Shown piece by piece: positions 1 to 8,285 of a stretch of DNA of 64,000 nt. Where the stretch lies: NCBI GenBank assembly GCA_949292905.1, contig CASFAV010000009.1:124001-188000 (forward strand), in the 5' to 3' direction. The translations under genes were made by a program, and so were the position numbers. Under the pieces are notes generated by a model that saw only the letters and a list, made by a program, of their open reading frames with translations, was not told the DNA's origin and did not search any database. Positions within the stretch are counted from its first letter, which is position 1, and each line of letters begins with the position of its first letter. The DNA comes from an uncultured Eubacteriales bacterium (GTDB lineage: Bacteria; Bacillota; Clostridia; Christensenellales; DTU072).

Positions 1-158
1 TTCAATTCTTTGAAAATGCCCGCTTCCGCTATTATTTTAAGCCCTTCTACGGACAATTCGTAATGTCTTAGCAACATTGACTTAACGCTTTCCGGAAGGT
101 CGGAATTCTCGATAGCGGACCGTCGTGCTTCGATAAGTTTACCGATTTGGTCTTTCAT
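1..158 (-). CDS. hypothetical protein, C-terminal part cut by window edge
   Basis: An open frame starts with ATG at 158 and runs off the left edge; only the first 52 residues are visible. They are mostly helix-forming and charged, beginning MKDQIGKLIEARRSAIENSD, and I do not recognise a family. The start is well supported: an AGGAG lies 9 nt upstream, and a consensus-like sigma-A promoter (TTGCAA, 17 bp, TATAAT at 191-219) sits upstream of that. It is divergent from yunB. That the reading frame continues beyond the window is inferred. Confidence 0.7.
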   Translation of the reverse strand, partial: MKDQIGKLIEARRSAIENSDLPESVKSMLLRHYELSVEGLKIIAEAGIFKEL

Positions 159-190
159 TTGAAAATACTCCTGAACAAAATATTGCCAAT

Positions 191-219
191 ATTATATCAT
201 TCGGCATAAGCGTTTGCAA
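191..219 (-). promoter_or_regulatory. sigma-A promoter of the leftmost minus-strand gene
   Basis: On the minus strand TTGCAA (214-219) is separated by 17 bp from TATAAT (191-196). The predicted start site near 184 gives a leader of about 25 nt that contains the AGGAG of the gene starting at 158. The -35 hexamer is its own reverse complement and lies in the divergent yunB promoter region. Confidence 0.7.
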
Positions 220-244
220 TTTATTTGCTATAAAAACATATATT
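216..244 (+). promoter_or_regulatory. candidate sigma-E-type promoter of yunB
   Basis: GCAATTT (216-222), a 14-bp spacer and CATATATT (237-244) match the known sigma-E consensus (-35 KMATATT, -10 CATACAHT) at 5 of 7 and 7 of 8 positions. Bacillus yunB belongs to the sigma-E regulon, which fits. The predicted start site falls on or next to the ATG at 250, which has no Shine-Dalgarno sequence. Motif match only. Confidence 0.4.
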
Positions 245-249
245 AATAT

Positions 250-924
250 ATGCACGCGCACACATACGGCAAAAACAACAGACGCAAGGTTTGTAAAGCG
301 ACGGCATTCCTGCTTATCGCGGCGTTGATATGCACGCTCACCGCGCTGTATTTTACTAAAGTCGGCGCGCCGCTCGTAGCGGAGATCGCGGAGGCGGAAA
401 TACGCGCCCAGACCGTGGCGGCTTACGTGGAAGCTAACGCAAACATACATAAACTTGCGGATTTTTACGGAGATTTCTTCGAATACGAAAAAAATTCCGA
501 AGGAGAGATAACTCTCGTAAGGGCAAACACCGCAGGGATAAACAGCCTCGTGGTGCACGCTCAACGCGAGGTCCAGACAAGCATAGACAAAATCACGTCG
601 GGTTCGATAGAGATCCCCGCAGGCGCGTTTACCGGATTATCGCTCATCGCAGACAAAGGCGGCGACATAAGCATTAACGTAAGTCCCGTGGGCGTAGTCG
701 ACGTTAGAATAAACTCTTTTTACTATGCGGAAGGTATAAATCAGACTCTTCACCGACTCGTGATGCGTATCACGAGCACCGTGCACATGCTGGTACCGCT
801 CAAAGCGCGGAACGTAACGGTCAGCATGGATTTCGTTCTCGCCGAAGACATCCTGCTCGGAAGAGTACCCGACAGCTATATCACAGGAATATCGCAGGAC
901 AATATATTCGATCTGTTGCCGTAA
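250..924 (+). CDS. yunB: sporulation protein YunB
   Basis: 224 residues: a basic cytoplasmic start, one membrane segment (about residues 16-36) and an extracytoplasmic domain whose end carries GRVPDSYI, matching the conserved C-terminal part of the YunB family. YunB is made in the mother cell under sigma-E in Bacillus and is needed for normal spores; its molecular activity is not established. There is no ribosome-binding site before the ATG at 250, and a sigma-E-like -10 element ends 5 nt upstream, so translation from a leaderless or very short-leader mRNA is likely. It is alone on the plus strand and convergent with the long operon ending at 1042. Confidence 0.8.
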   Translation: MHAHTYGKNNRRKVCKATAFLLIAALICTLTALYFTKVGAPLVAEIAEAEIRAQTVAAYVEANANIHKLADFYGDFFEYEKNSEGEITLVRANTAGINSLVVHAQREVQTSIDKITSGSIEIPAGAFTGLSLIADKGGDISINVSPVGVVDVRINSFYYAEGINQTLHRLVMRITSTVHMLVPLKARNVTVSMDFVLAEDILLGRVPDSYITGISQDNIFDLLP

Positions 925-968
925 AAATTTACGCATGCTTCGGACAATAGCAATATCGAAGTATACGT

Positions 969-1012
969 AAAAGCGCGGGCAATGCTCAGAAAGAACGGGG
1001 ACCCGCGCTTAT
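969..1012. terminator. bidirectional terminator-like hairpin between yunB and the convergent operon
   Basis: AAGCGCGGG (971-979) pairs perfectly with CCCGCGCTT (1002-1010) across a 22-nt loop. It lies between the convergent stop codons at 924 and 1042. The minus-strand transcript has a short U run after the stem; the plus-strand side is weaker. Confidence 0.5.
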
Positions 1013-1041
1013 GTTTGCATTGAAAACGAACCCTCTTTACA

Positions 1042-1905
1042 TCATCCGAGCACTGCGCCGCCTATCGAACGGAAATACTCCTTCATGGCGGCGGCGTCCT
1101 CCGCCTGCGTGCCGTCCGACTCCGAGATGACCACCGGCTCCAGCTTTCTAACGAGGAACATTTCCATGAGCGGACGGTAGTCGGGGCCGTATTCGGTATC
1201 CGCAAACGTAAGATGCCTTATTTCGCCCTTCGCGCCGTACTGGATCTTGCTGAAATGCACATGCATACCGAAAACCTTGTAATTTGGCATAAAATCGGTC
1301 ATTTTTTGCAATATAGTATTATAGTTTTCAGGTTTATTTAGAATACCTTGTTCCCTTGCGTTGATGTGTCCGAAGTCAATGCAGGGATAAAAATCGGGGC
1401 TCAGCGCGCAAATATCGATTATCTCGTCGAGCGTTCCCATCTGCGCAAGCTTGCCCATCGTTTCGAAGCAGATCTTTATACCGGAGTACCCTGCTTCGCC
1501 GAGCACGTCGGTAAGCCGCGCCGCGTTCTCGAGCATCACCCTGCGCGCTTCCTCTCTGCCAACCTTACCTTGCGTCGCAGGATGCACCACCACGCGGTCG
1601 CCTCCGAAATCTCTCACCTTCTTACACGAGGAGGTGATATGATTGAAGGATTTGGCTATCATCTCCGGGTCGGGATTAGCGAGATTTATAAAGTACGGAG
1701 CGTGTACGCTCATCTCCACGCCGCTCGCCTTGAATGCGTCGCCGATCTTACGCGCGGTAGCTTCCGGAAGATTGACTCCTCTTCCGAACGAATATTCGAA
1801 TACGTCTATGCCGCGCGCCGCGCACCACGGAGCGGCTTCAATTGTCGTCGTGTGTCCTTCGTCGAAAAAACTTTGGGAATTACCCGCTACACCGAATTTA
1901 ATCAT
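1042..1905 (-). CDS. endonuclease IV / xylose isomerase-like TIM-barrel protein
   Basis: 287 residues of the AP endonuclease family 2 (Nfo-like) TIM barrel. Most of the metal ligands of endonuclease IV have counterparts: H68, H108, E148, D177, H180, H215 and E262, in the motifs SVHAPY, VVVHPATQ, CFETMG, CIDFGH, GMHVH and ISESDG. This fits three-metal cleavage at abasic DNA sites, though related barrels isomerise sugars, so the substrate is inferred. It is the last gene of the nusA-infB-truB-ribF operon and its first codons overlap the end of ribF by 8 nt, implying coupled translation. A hairpin follows at 971-1010. Confidence 0.75.
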   Translation of the reverse strand: MIKFGVAGNSQSFFDEGHTTTIEAAPWCAARGIDVFEYSFGRGVNLPEATARKIGDAFKASGVEMSVHAPYFINLANPDPEMIAKSFNHITSSCKKVRDFGGDRVVVHPATQGKVGREEARRVMLENAARLTDVLGEAGYSGIKICFETMGKLAQMGTLDEIIDICALSPDFYPCIDFGHINAREQGILNKPENYNTILQKMTDFMPNYKVFGMHVHFSKIQYGAKGEIRHLTFADTEYGPDYRPLMEMFLVRKLEPVVISESDGTQAEDAAAMKEYFRSIGGAVLG

Positions 1906-2827
1906 CGCTTTCAGTCACCCTTCTTACGTCGCTTTCTATTTGTCTTTTCAATTCTTCTTTGGAATCGAAACGGAATATGCTCCTTATCCTGTCCACGAAC
2001 TCCACGCGGATCTTCTTGCCGTACACGTCGCCGTCAAAGCCGATAATATGAGTTTCGACGCCTTTGACGGTCTCGCCGAACGTGGGACACGCTCCCACGT
2101 TGGTGACGGAACGGTATTTGACGCCGTCCACAACGGTACGAGTCTCGTATACGCCGTCGAACGGAAGCAATTTTTCGGGCGATAAGGTGAGGTTTGCGGT
2201 GGGAAGTCCGAAACTTTTACCAACGCCCCTTCCGTGCAATACGCTTCCTTCGACAAAATATCTTCTTCCGAGCAACGCGTTTGCGGCGGCGACTTCGCCC
2301 ATGGCAAGGTATTCGCGTATATCGGAGCTCGATATCTTACGGTCCCATTCTTTCAAAAGCGGCTGTCTTATCGCAAGAATACCGCGTGACCGCGCCCATT
2401 CTTCGAGCTCGTCCATCCCGTAAGCGGCGCCTTTACCGAAGCGGAAATCCTCGCCCGCTATGACCGCGGAAAGCTTGTAGCCGTCCAACATCGCGAGAAA
2501 ATCGTCCGCGCTTATTTCGAGAAAGTCCGCCGAAGGCGAAGCTATCAGCGTGTTTTTACGCAAAATCCCTGCTTCTTCGAACAATTCAAGTCTTTCTTCG
2601 AGGAGATACACGAGGCGGGTATCGCTTCCGAGAGCTTCGAAGAAATCGTCGTCGAACGTGAATATGTGCGGTTCGAGATTGCACAGCTCGCATACGGAGA
2701 GCATTCGGGACACTATTTCTCTGTGTCCGCGATGCAGACAGTCGAAGAAGCCGAGCGCCAGCATACGCCCTTTTTCAATTTCTTTTTCCGCAGTGCGCTG
2801 TTTCTGCATTTTGTACGTTCCGCTCAT
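1898..2827 (-). CDS. ribF: bifunctional riboflavin kinase / FAD synthetase
   Basis: 309 residues, normal length. The N-terminal nucleotidyltransferase half has GFFDCLHRGH (residues 26-35, a variant of GxFDGxHxGH) and the ISSSDIRE motif; the C-terminal kinase half has GRGVGKSFGLPTANL, the ATP/Mg loop of riboflavin kinase. It makes FMN from riboflavin and ATP, then FAD. The Cys in the first motif in place of the usual Gly is slightly unusual. The start overlaps the truB stop as TAATG, with GAGG upstream. truB-ribF adjacency is standard in Firmicutes. Confidence 0.95.
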   Translation of the reverse strand: MSGTYKMQKQRTAEKEIEKGRMLALGFFDCLHRGHREIVSRMLSVCELCNLEPHIFTFDDDFFEALGSDTRLVYLLEERLELFEEAGILRKNTLIASPSADFLEISADDFLAMLDGYKLSAVIAGEDFRFGKGAAYGMDELEEWARSRGILAIRQPLLKEWDRKISSSDIREYLAMGEVAAANALLGRRYFVEGSVLHGRGVGKSFGLPTANLTLSPEKLLPFDGVYETRTVVDGVKYRSVTNVGACPTFGETVKGVETHIIGFDGDVYGKKIRVEFVDRIRSIFRFDSKEELKRQIESDVRRVTESDD

Positions 2828-3696
2828 TATATAAGCCTCGTTTTTACTTCTATTGTGCCGTTATCGTTTTCGGCAAGTCCCGTGAGCATGCCGTCGCAAT
2901 AAAGCCGGAATATGCCTTCGGGCATCCCGACGAGATTTACCTTGACGCCGTTGAGAACGCGGGCGACTTCATCCGAAGGACAATCGTATCGCGGAAAATC
3001 GTTCAATACGTTTTCTACGGGAATCATCTTATCCGTTATCCCGCTTTCGAGCTCATCTACGGTATAGGCGTTCTCTATTGTAAATATGCCGCTCCGCTCC
3101 CTGCGTATATAGCGCATATATCCGTAGGTTCCGAGAGCTTGCGCCATGTCGCGCGCGATACTCCTTATATAAGTACCGCCCCCGCACGTAACGCGGAACG
3201 CGTGCGCGCCGCCGTCGCGTTCGCCGCAATATTCTATGCTTTCTATACGCACTCTGCGCGCTTTGAGCGCAAATTCCTTGCCTTCGCGCGCAAGGTCGTA
3301 CGCGCGCCTGCCGTCCACGGACTTTGCGGAGTATGCGGGCGGTATCTGATCGATATCCCCGATAAGCGAAGGAATAGCCGCGAGTATATCGTTTTTTTCG
3401 GGCATAACTTCGGATAAGGCCGTCACGACGCCCGAAGCGTCTAAAGTATCCGTAGTCTTACCGAAAACGAATTCCGTATAATAAACTTTGGTCTTTTCGC
3501 TCAGGATATCGAAAAGCCTCGTTGCTCTGCCGACGGCTACGGGTAAAACGCCTTCTCCGTCGGGATCGAGCGTGCCGGTATGCCCTACCTTTACTCCCGA
3601 TATGCCGTTGGCACGAAGGATACCCTTCACTTTCCCCACTACACGCGAGGAAGTCATCCCTTTTTTCTTGTTCACGTTCAGGAACCCGCAAAGCAT
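2827..3696 (-). CDS. truB: tRNA pseudouridine-55 synthase
   Basis: 289 residues. The TruB catalytic loop is GHTGTLDPDGEGVL with the catalytic Asp at residue 44; most homologues have LAxG where this has DGEG. It isomerises U55 in the T-loop of tRNAs. A PUA-like C-terminal part follows, with the family motif GGGTYIRSIARDMA in the middle. The gene starts 4 nt after the nrnA stop with a GGAG upstream and is followed by ribF through a TAATG junction, so nrnA, truB and ribF are almost certainly co-transcribed. Confidence 0.95.
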   Translation of the reverse strand: MLCGFLNVNKKKGMTSSRVVGKVKGILRANGISGVKVGHTGTLDPDGEGVLPVAVGRATRLFDILSEKTKVYYTEFVFGKTTDTLDASGVVTALSEVMPEKNDILAAIPSLIGDIDQIPPAYSAKSVDGRRAYDLAREGKEFALKARRVRIESIEYCGERDGGAHAFRVTCGGGTYIRSIARDMAQALGTYGYMRYIRRERSGIFTIENAYTVDELESGITDKMIPVENVLNDFPRYDCPSDEVARVLNGVKVNLVGMPEGIFRLYCDGMLTGLAENDNGTIEVKTRLI

Positions 3697-3700
3697 TCCG

Positions 3701-4678
3701 TTACGCTCCGTCGCCGTCCAGGACGAGTTTTGCCGCTTCGGTGAGCCTTCTCACGGTTTCGTCGTAGTCCGCGTATATGCGACAACCGCTCGCGTTGGCG
3801 TGTCCTCCGCCTCCGAAAAGCGCCGCATATTTACCGGCGTTTACGCCGTCTTTGGTGCGGATACCCACCTTGAACGCACGTTTATCCGCCGTTTCCGCAA
3901 CAGAAACGGCTATTTTTACGCCTTCGATATTGATAAGAGAATTGATGATGCCTTCGGTGTCTTTGTCCTCGGTCCCCGTAGCTTCGAAATCGCTCCGCAT
4001 GAACGCTATCATTCCCATACGGTCGTCAAAGAAAAATCTCGCCTTACTCAAAACGCGGTTACGCAGTTCGAATATCTGCCGACGCTCCTCTTTGACGAGC
4101 TTATAGAGCAAACGGTAGGCGTCTATGCCGTAGGAACGTAATTCCAACGCGATGCGCAACGTTTCGTCGCTCGTGTTGGAAAAAGCGAATCCGCCGGTAT
4201 CCGTAAGAAGTCCTGCGTACAGGCAGGTCGCGACGTCTTTATCAATAGCGGAAGCGTCGTTTTCTTTGAAAAACTTATACAGAATCTGCGCCGTAGCCGC
4301 TACGTTCTCGAATACCGTTTCGTCGGCAAAAGGCTCCGAGGTTTCGTGATGGTCGAAGCATACCCTCTCGTCGCACTTGTCGAAATACACTTTAGCGGAG
4401 GCGCTCCCCATACGGCTCGCGCTTCCGCAGTCGAGCGCGATGCCCAGATCGTAATGCCTGCCTTCGCACGCACCTATAACTTCGATATTGGGTAAAATAC
4501 TGAGATTTTCGCGAATATCTTCTTTTTTTTCGACGTAAACGTCCACCGTTTTACCGAGATTTCGGAGATAGCCGTACATGGCAAGACTGCTTCCGACGCA
4601 GTCGCCGTCCGGGTTTATGTGCATAAACACGGCGACGCTCTCTGCCGAAAACAGTCTTTTGGTGATCCTCTCGTACAT
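3701..4678 (-). CDS. nrnA: DHH-family nanoRNase / pAp phosphatase NrnA
   Basis: 325 residues with the DHH phosphoesterase signature: HINPDGD (H20, D24, D26), DCGSASR near residue 83, DHHET near 108, and the DHHA1 substrate-binding motif GGGGHANASGC near the C-terminus. The family degrades 2-5-nt RNAs and dephosphorylates 3'-phosphoadenosine 5'-phosphate. It begins within the rbfA stop (1-nt TAATG overlap), the usual position of this gene in the Firmicutes nusA-infB operon. Confidence 0.9.
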   Translation of the reverse strand: MYERITKRLFSAESVAVFMHINPDGDCVGSSLAMYGYLRNLGKTVDVYVEKKEDIRENLSILPNIEVIGACEGRHYDLGIALDCGSASRMGSASAKVYFDKCDERVCFDHHETSEPFADETVFENVAATAQILYKFFKENDASAIDKDVATCLYAGLLTDTGGFAFSNTSDETLRIALELRSYGIDAYRLLYKLVKEERRQIFELRNRVLSKARFFFDDRMGMIAFMRSDFEATGTEDKDTEGIINSLINIEGVKIAVSVAETADKRAFKVGIRTKDGVNAGKYAALFGGGGHANASGCRIYADYDETVRRLTEAAKLVLDGDGA

Positions 4679-5028
4679 TATTTCTTTTCGTCCTTATTGA
4701 GTTCTTTCAGAATACGGTCTATCTTGAGTCCGTATTCTATACTGTCGTCGAGCACGAATATGAGCTCCGGCACGGTGCGTATCTTGAGTCTTGCGAACAG
4801 TTCGTTCCTGAGATATCCCGAAGCCGCATTGAGCCCCGCTATCACCTCGGAAGGATCGGGCGCGCCCATAACGCTTACGTATACTTTGCAGTATTTGAGA
4901 TCCCCCGTCGTTTCCGCACGCATTATGCTCAACATTTCGCAATCGTGCACGCGCGGATCTTTGACTTCGAGCGTTATGAGTTCCATGAGCTCTTTACGGA
5001 TCTCCGAATTTACTCTTTCTATTTTCAT
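4678..5028 (-). CDS. rbfA: 30S ribosome-binding factor RbfA
   Basis: 116 residues, a typical RbfA KH-like protein. The N-terminal stretch (RVNSEIRKELMELI) and KDPRV are family hallmarks, followed by the KVYVSVMG strand. It binds the pre-30S particle near the 5' helix of 16S rRNA and supports late maturation and cold growth. It lies 29 nt downstream of infB and overlaps nrnA by 1 nt. GGAGA precedes the ATG. Confidence 0.95.
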   Translation of the reverse strand: MKIERVNSEIRKELMELITLEVKDPRVHDCEMLSIMRAETTGDLKYCKVYVSVMGAPDPSEVIAGLNAASGYLRNELFARLKIRTVPELIFVLDDSIEYGLKIDRILKELNKDEKK

Positions 5029-5057
5029 AAAGATATCTCCCGCTTACGCTACGCGCT

Positions 5058-7706
5058 TCAGCTACGGTCCTCGACTACTTCGAAAGACTCGATGATATCG
5101 CCTTCGAGTATGTCGTTGCAGTTGGCAAGTCCGATACCGCATTCATAGCCCGAAACGACTTCCTTGACGTTGTCTTTCATGCGCTTCAGCGAATCTATCG
5201 CCGTGTCCGCGACCACTACGTTGTCACGAATGAGACGGACTTTCGCGTTCTTGACGATCTTGCCGTCGAGGACCATACAGCCCGCTATCGTGCCTACGCC
5301 GCTGATCTTGTATATGGCGCGTACTTCTGCTTTGCCGAGATACTGCTCTTTATACTTCGGCGCGGAAAGACCTTTGATAGCGTATTTGACGTCGTTGATC
5401 GCGTCGTATATCACGCGGTAAAGCCTTATTTCGACCTTCTTCGCCTCGGCAGCCGCTTTCGCGTTGGCGTGCGGACGAACGTTGAATCCTATGATGATGG
5501 CGTTGATAGAATCGGCGAGAGCCACGTCGGACTCGTTGATCGCGCCCACCATGGCGTGCGCCACGCGGACGCGCACTTCGTCGGTGCTGAGTTCGGTAAG
5601 ACTCTCGCGGATCGCCTCGACAGAGCCTTGCACGTCGGCTTTAATGATGATGTTCAGATCTTTAAGCTTACCTTCTTCTATGCCGCGGAATACGTCGTCA
5701 AGCGTGATCTTGCCGCTGTTGAGCTTCTTCTCTTTATCGCGCGCGATACGCTCCGCAACGACGCTCTTCAACAATTTCTCGTCGTCGACAGCCATGAGCT
5801 GATCGCCGGAATCGGGAACTTCGTCGAGTCCGAGAATAGCCACCGCCATGGAAGGTCCCGCCTTCTTGACGTTCCTACCCTTGTCGTCCTGCATCGCTCT
5901 GACTTTACCTATCACGGTGCCCGCCACGATATGATCGCCTACCGACAACGTTCCGTTCTGGACGAGCACGGTCGCGATGGGTCCTTTGCCTTTGTCGAGT
6001 CTCGCTTCCACTACCGTGCCGCGAGCCTTACGGTCGGGATTGGCGGTAAGCTCCATAATATCCGCTACGGTAAGGATATTTTCGAGCAGAAGATCCATAT
6101 TCTCGCCGGTCTTGGCGCTGACGGGGACTACCGGGATTTCGCCGCCCCATTCTTCCGGGAGCAGATCGTATTCGGTAAGCTGCGATTTGACCCTTTCGAC
6201 GTCCGCACCCGTTTTGTCTATCTTATTGATAGCAACGATGATCTTGACGCCCGCGGCTTTACAGTGGTTGATGACTTCCACGGTCTGCGGCATTATGCCG
6301 TCGTCGGCGGCAACGACTATGACGACTATGTCCGTCACGTTCGCTCCGCGTGCGCGCATCGCCGTGAACGCCGCGTGTCCGGGCGTGTCGAGGAAGCATA
6401 TCGGTCTGCCGTTAACAATAGTCGTGTATGCGCTGATATGTTGCGTTATTCCGCCCGCTTCGCCAGCAGCTACGTTGGATTTCTTGATATAATCCAGTAT
6501 CGACGTCTTGCCGTGGTCAACGTGTCCCATGATCGTTACGATAGGAGGACGAGGCTTGAGGCAGGAAGGATCGTCTTCCGCTTCGTTCTCAAAGTAAGAA
6601 ATAAGTTTTTCTTCGGAAGTTTCTTCTTTCTGTAACTCGATAGAAATACCGAGGTCGTTAGCGACGAGTTCCGCCGTTTCGAAGTCGATATTGTCGTTAA
6701 TGGTCTTCATGATACCGAGCTGGAAAAGCCTCTTAATGATCTCCGCGCCGGCTTTGCCTATCTTTTCGGCAAGCTCTTTCACCGTGAAATTCTCTTTGGT
6801 GAACACCGCATGCTCGATGACCATGGCTTCAGTCACGGTAAATTCTTTCTTCTGCGCGCCCGTCTTTCTCGTGCGGATCTTCTTGATCTCGCCCATCTCG
6901 TCGTATTCGACTACGGCGCCGTCGGTAACGTAACCCTTCTTGGTCATCGCCTTCTTATTGGTGCGGGTCTTGTCCTCGGGACGATTGTCCGCCACTTTTT
7001 TCTTGGGCGCGTTTCCGCCTGCCTGCGGCAACGGCGCGTTGTTTATGCGATCGATCGCGGACTGTCTGAACGAGACCGACGCGCCGGGCGCTCCGCCCTG
7101 CGGTCTGCGTCCCTGTCCCGCCGCTCCCTGCGGACGATCGCCGTAACGTCTTTGCCTGGGTTCTTCCGCCGGCGGGATATACGTCTTGATGACCGGTTTC
7201 GCGATGACCGGCTTCTTGTTTTTATTGATAATGGATTCCGCGGCAGACTTGGCGGCAAGCCTCTGCTTGGAAAGAGGCTCCTCCTCGGTAACGCTCGCGC
7301 GCGCCTTATCCTCGGCGGGCTCCGCTTTGATCTCCTGCTTCTGCTCGGGAAGCGCCGTCTCCGCCGCTTTTGCGGGTTCTGAAGTCTCTTCGGGCGCTTT
7401 CGCGGCTTCGCCGTTCTCCGCTTCCGCTTTCCGTTCTTCCGGTACTATAGGAGTCGCGGTAGCCTCTTTGATTGCTTCTTCTTTCTCTTTCTCGGCTCTC
7501 AGCTTCTCCGCTTCGAGCGCTTCGCGTTCCTCCGCTTCGCGCAAAAATTCCGCGTACTTTTCGTCAAGAGATTTGCGAGCGCCTTCGAGTACCTTGCGGT
7601 ATTCCGCTATGGTCTTCGCCACGCTGTCTCTCTTCGCTTTAAGCACGCTTTCTATTTTCGAGATGTTGTGCACGGTATTTTGTTCGTTGTTCACGCTTCC
7701 TGCCAT
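5058..7706 (-). CDS. infB: translation initiation factor IF-2
   Basis: 882 residues. A long charged, Ala/Glu-rich N-terminal arm (about 1-285), including a predicted coiled coil near 30-85 and an Arg/Gly/Gln-rich linker near 182-210, precedes an IF2-N helical module (about 290-355). The GTPase domain has G1 GHVDHGKT (394-401), G3 DTPGH and G4 NKID, and domains II-IV follow. IF-2 brings initiator tRNA to the 30S subunit. It lies between ylxQ and rbfA as in Bacillus. A GAGG precedes the ATG at an acceptable distance. No second internal start was established. Confidence 0.97.
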   Translation of the reverse strand: MAGSVNNEQNTVHNISKIESVLKAKRDSVAKTIAEYRKVLEGARKSLDEKYAEFLREAEEREALEAEKLRAEKEKEEAIKEATATPIVPEERKAEAENGEAAKAPEETSEPAKAAETALPEQKQEIKAEPAEDKARASVTEEEPLSKQRLAAKSAAESIINKNKKPVIAKPVIKTYIPPAEEPRQRRYGDRPQGAAGQGRRPQGGAPGASVSFRQSAIDRINNAPLPQAGGNAPKKKVADNRPEDKTRTNKKAMTKKGYVTDGAVVEYDEMGEIKKIRTRKTGAQKKEFTVTEAMVIEHAVFTKENFTVKELAEKIGKAGAEIIKRLFQLGIMKTINDNIDFETAELVANDLGISIELQKEETSEEKLISYFENEAEDDPSCLKPRPPIVTIMGHVDHGKTSILDYIKKSNVAAGEAGGITQHISAYTTIVNGRPICFLDTPGHAAFTAMRARGANVTDIVVIVVAADDGIMPQTVEVINHCKAAGVKIIVAINKIDKTGADVERVKSQLTEYDLLPEEWGGEIPVVPVSAKTGENMDLLLENILTVADIMELTANPDRKARGTVVEARLDKGKGPIATVLVQNGTLSVGDHIVAGTVIGKVRAMQDDKGRNVKKAGPSMAVAILGLDEVPDSGDQLMAVDDEKLLKSVVAERIARDKEKKLNSGKITLDDVFRGIEEGKLKDLNIIIKADVQGSVEAIRESLTELSTDEVRVRVAHAMVGAINESDVALADSINAIIIGFNVRPHANAKAAAEAKKVEIRLYRVIYDAINDVKYAIKGLSAPKYKEQYLGKAEVRAIYKISGVGTIAGCMVLDGKIVKNAKVRLIRDNVVVADTAIDSLKRMKDNVKEVVSGYECGIGLANCNDILEGDIIESFEVVEDRS

Positions 7707-7739
7707 TCTCTTTCCGTCCTCTATTCAGTAATAAGTTGA

Positions 7740-8048
7740 TTATTCTTGTTTTTCTATTTGCTTCAGGATAGCTTCCGCGATATTTTTCTCGCGTATCCCT
7801 ACGGCTTTGACGCCTTCGCGCGGTATTATCGAGCGCATACCGGATATCTCTATCACCCGCCAGCCATTCTCGCTTGCGTGCGCCGATATCTTCGACGCGG
7901 CGTTACCGCTGAGTTCATCCGACACGAGCACCAGCATGCGTTTATTGCTTGCAAGAATGTTGTCGGTGCCGAATACGACTTTGCCCGCTTTGAGTGCAAA
8001 CCCGATATAACTACTTATCTTCGCTGTGCATTCCGGCGATAATTTCAT
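7740..8048 (-). CDS. ylxQ: L7Ae-family K-turn RNA-binding protein YlxQ
   Basis: 102 residues of the L7Ae/L30e/YbxF fold, beginning with the alpha-beta segment SSYIGFALKAGKVVFGTD typical of YlxQ. The family binds kink-turn RNA; the cellular target of YlxQ is not firmly known. The start is set by GGAGGAG six nt upstream, which places the first 38 nt of ylxQ inside the end of rnpM, so the two are translationally coupled. infB follows 33 nt downstream. Confidence 0.88.
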   Translation of the reverse strand: MKLSPECTAKISSYIGFALKAGKVVFGTDNILASNKRMLVLVSDELSGNAASKISAHASENGWRVIEISGMRSIIPREGVKAVGIREKNIAEAILKQIEKQE

Positions 8049-8271
8049 ATATCTCCTCCGGCACCGCGGTCTTGAACGACCTGTCCAATGCGCGCCTTTT
8101 ACGGCATTGCTCGATGCATTTCGCGTCCCTGCAGACGTACGCCCCGCGCCCCGGAAGGTTATCCGCGGAATCTACCGCGAAACCGCCTCCGGGCAAACGC
8201 GCTATGCGTATCAGTTCGCTCTTATCCTTCCTCGTGCGACAAACGGCGCACATTCTCTCGGGTCTGAACAT
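8011..8271 (-). CDS. rnpM: RNase P modulator RnpM (YlxR)
   Basis: 86 residues, full length for YlxR. It has the family motifs MCAVCRTRKDKSELIRI at the start, a GRGAYVCRD segment and CIEQCRKRRALDRSF, with paired cysteines. YlxR has been described as binding the RNase P RNA and modulating its activity. It lies between nusA and ylxQ, the invariant place for this gene in Firmicutes, and its 3' end overlaps ylxQ by 38 nt. The RNase P RNA gene itself is in this window at 36.6 kb. Confidence 0.9.
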   Translation of the reverse strand: MFRPERMCAVCRTRKDKSELIRIARLPGGGFAVDSADNLPGRGAYVCRDAKCIEQCRKRRALDRSFKTAVPEEIYEIIAGMHSEDK

Positions 8272-8285
8272 TTACCGTACTGGGG

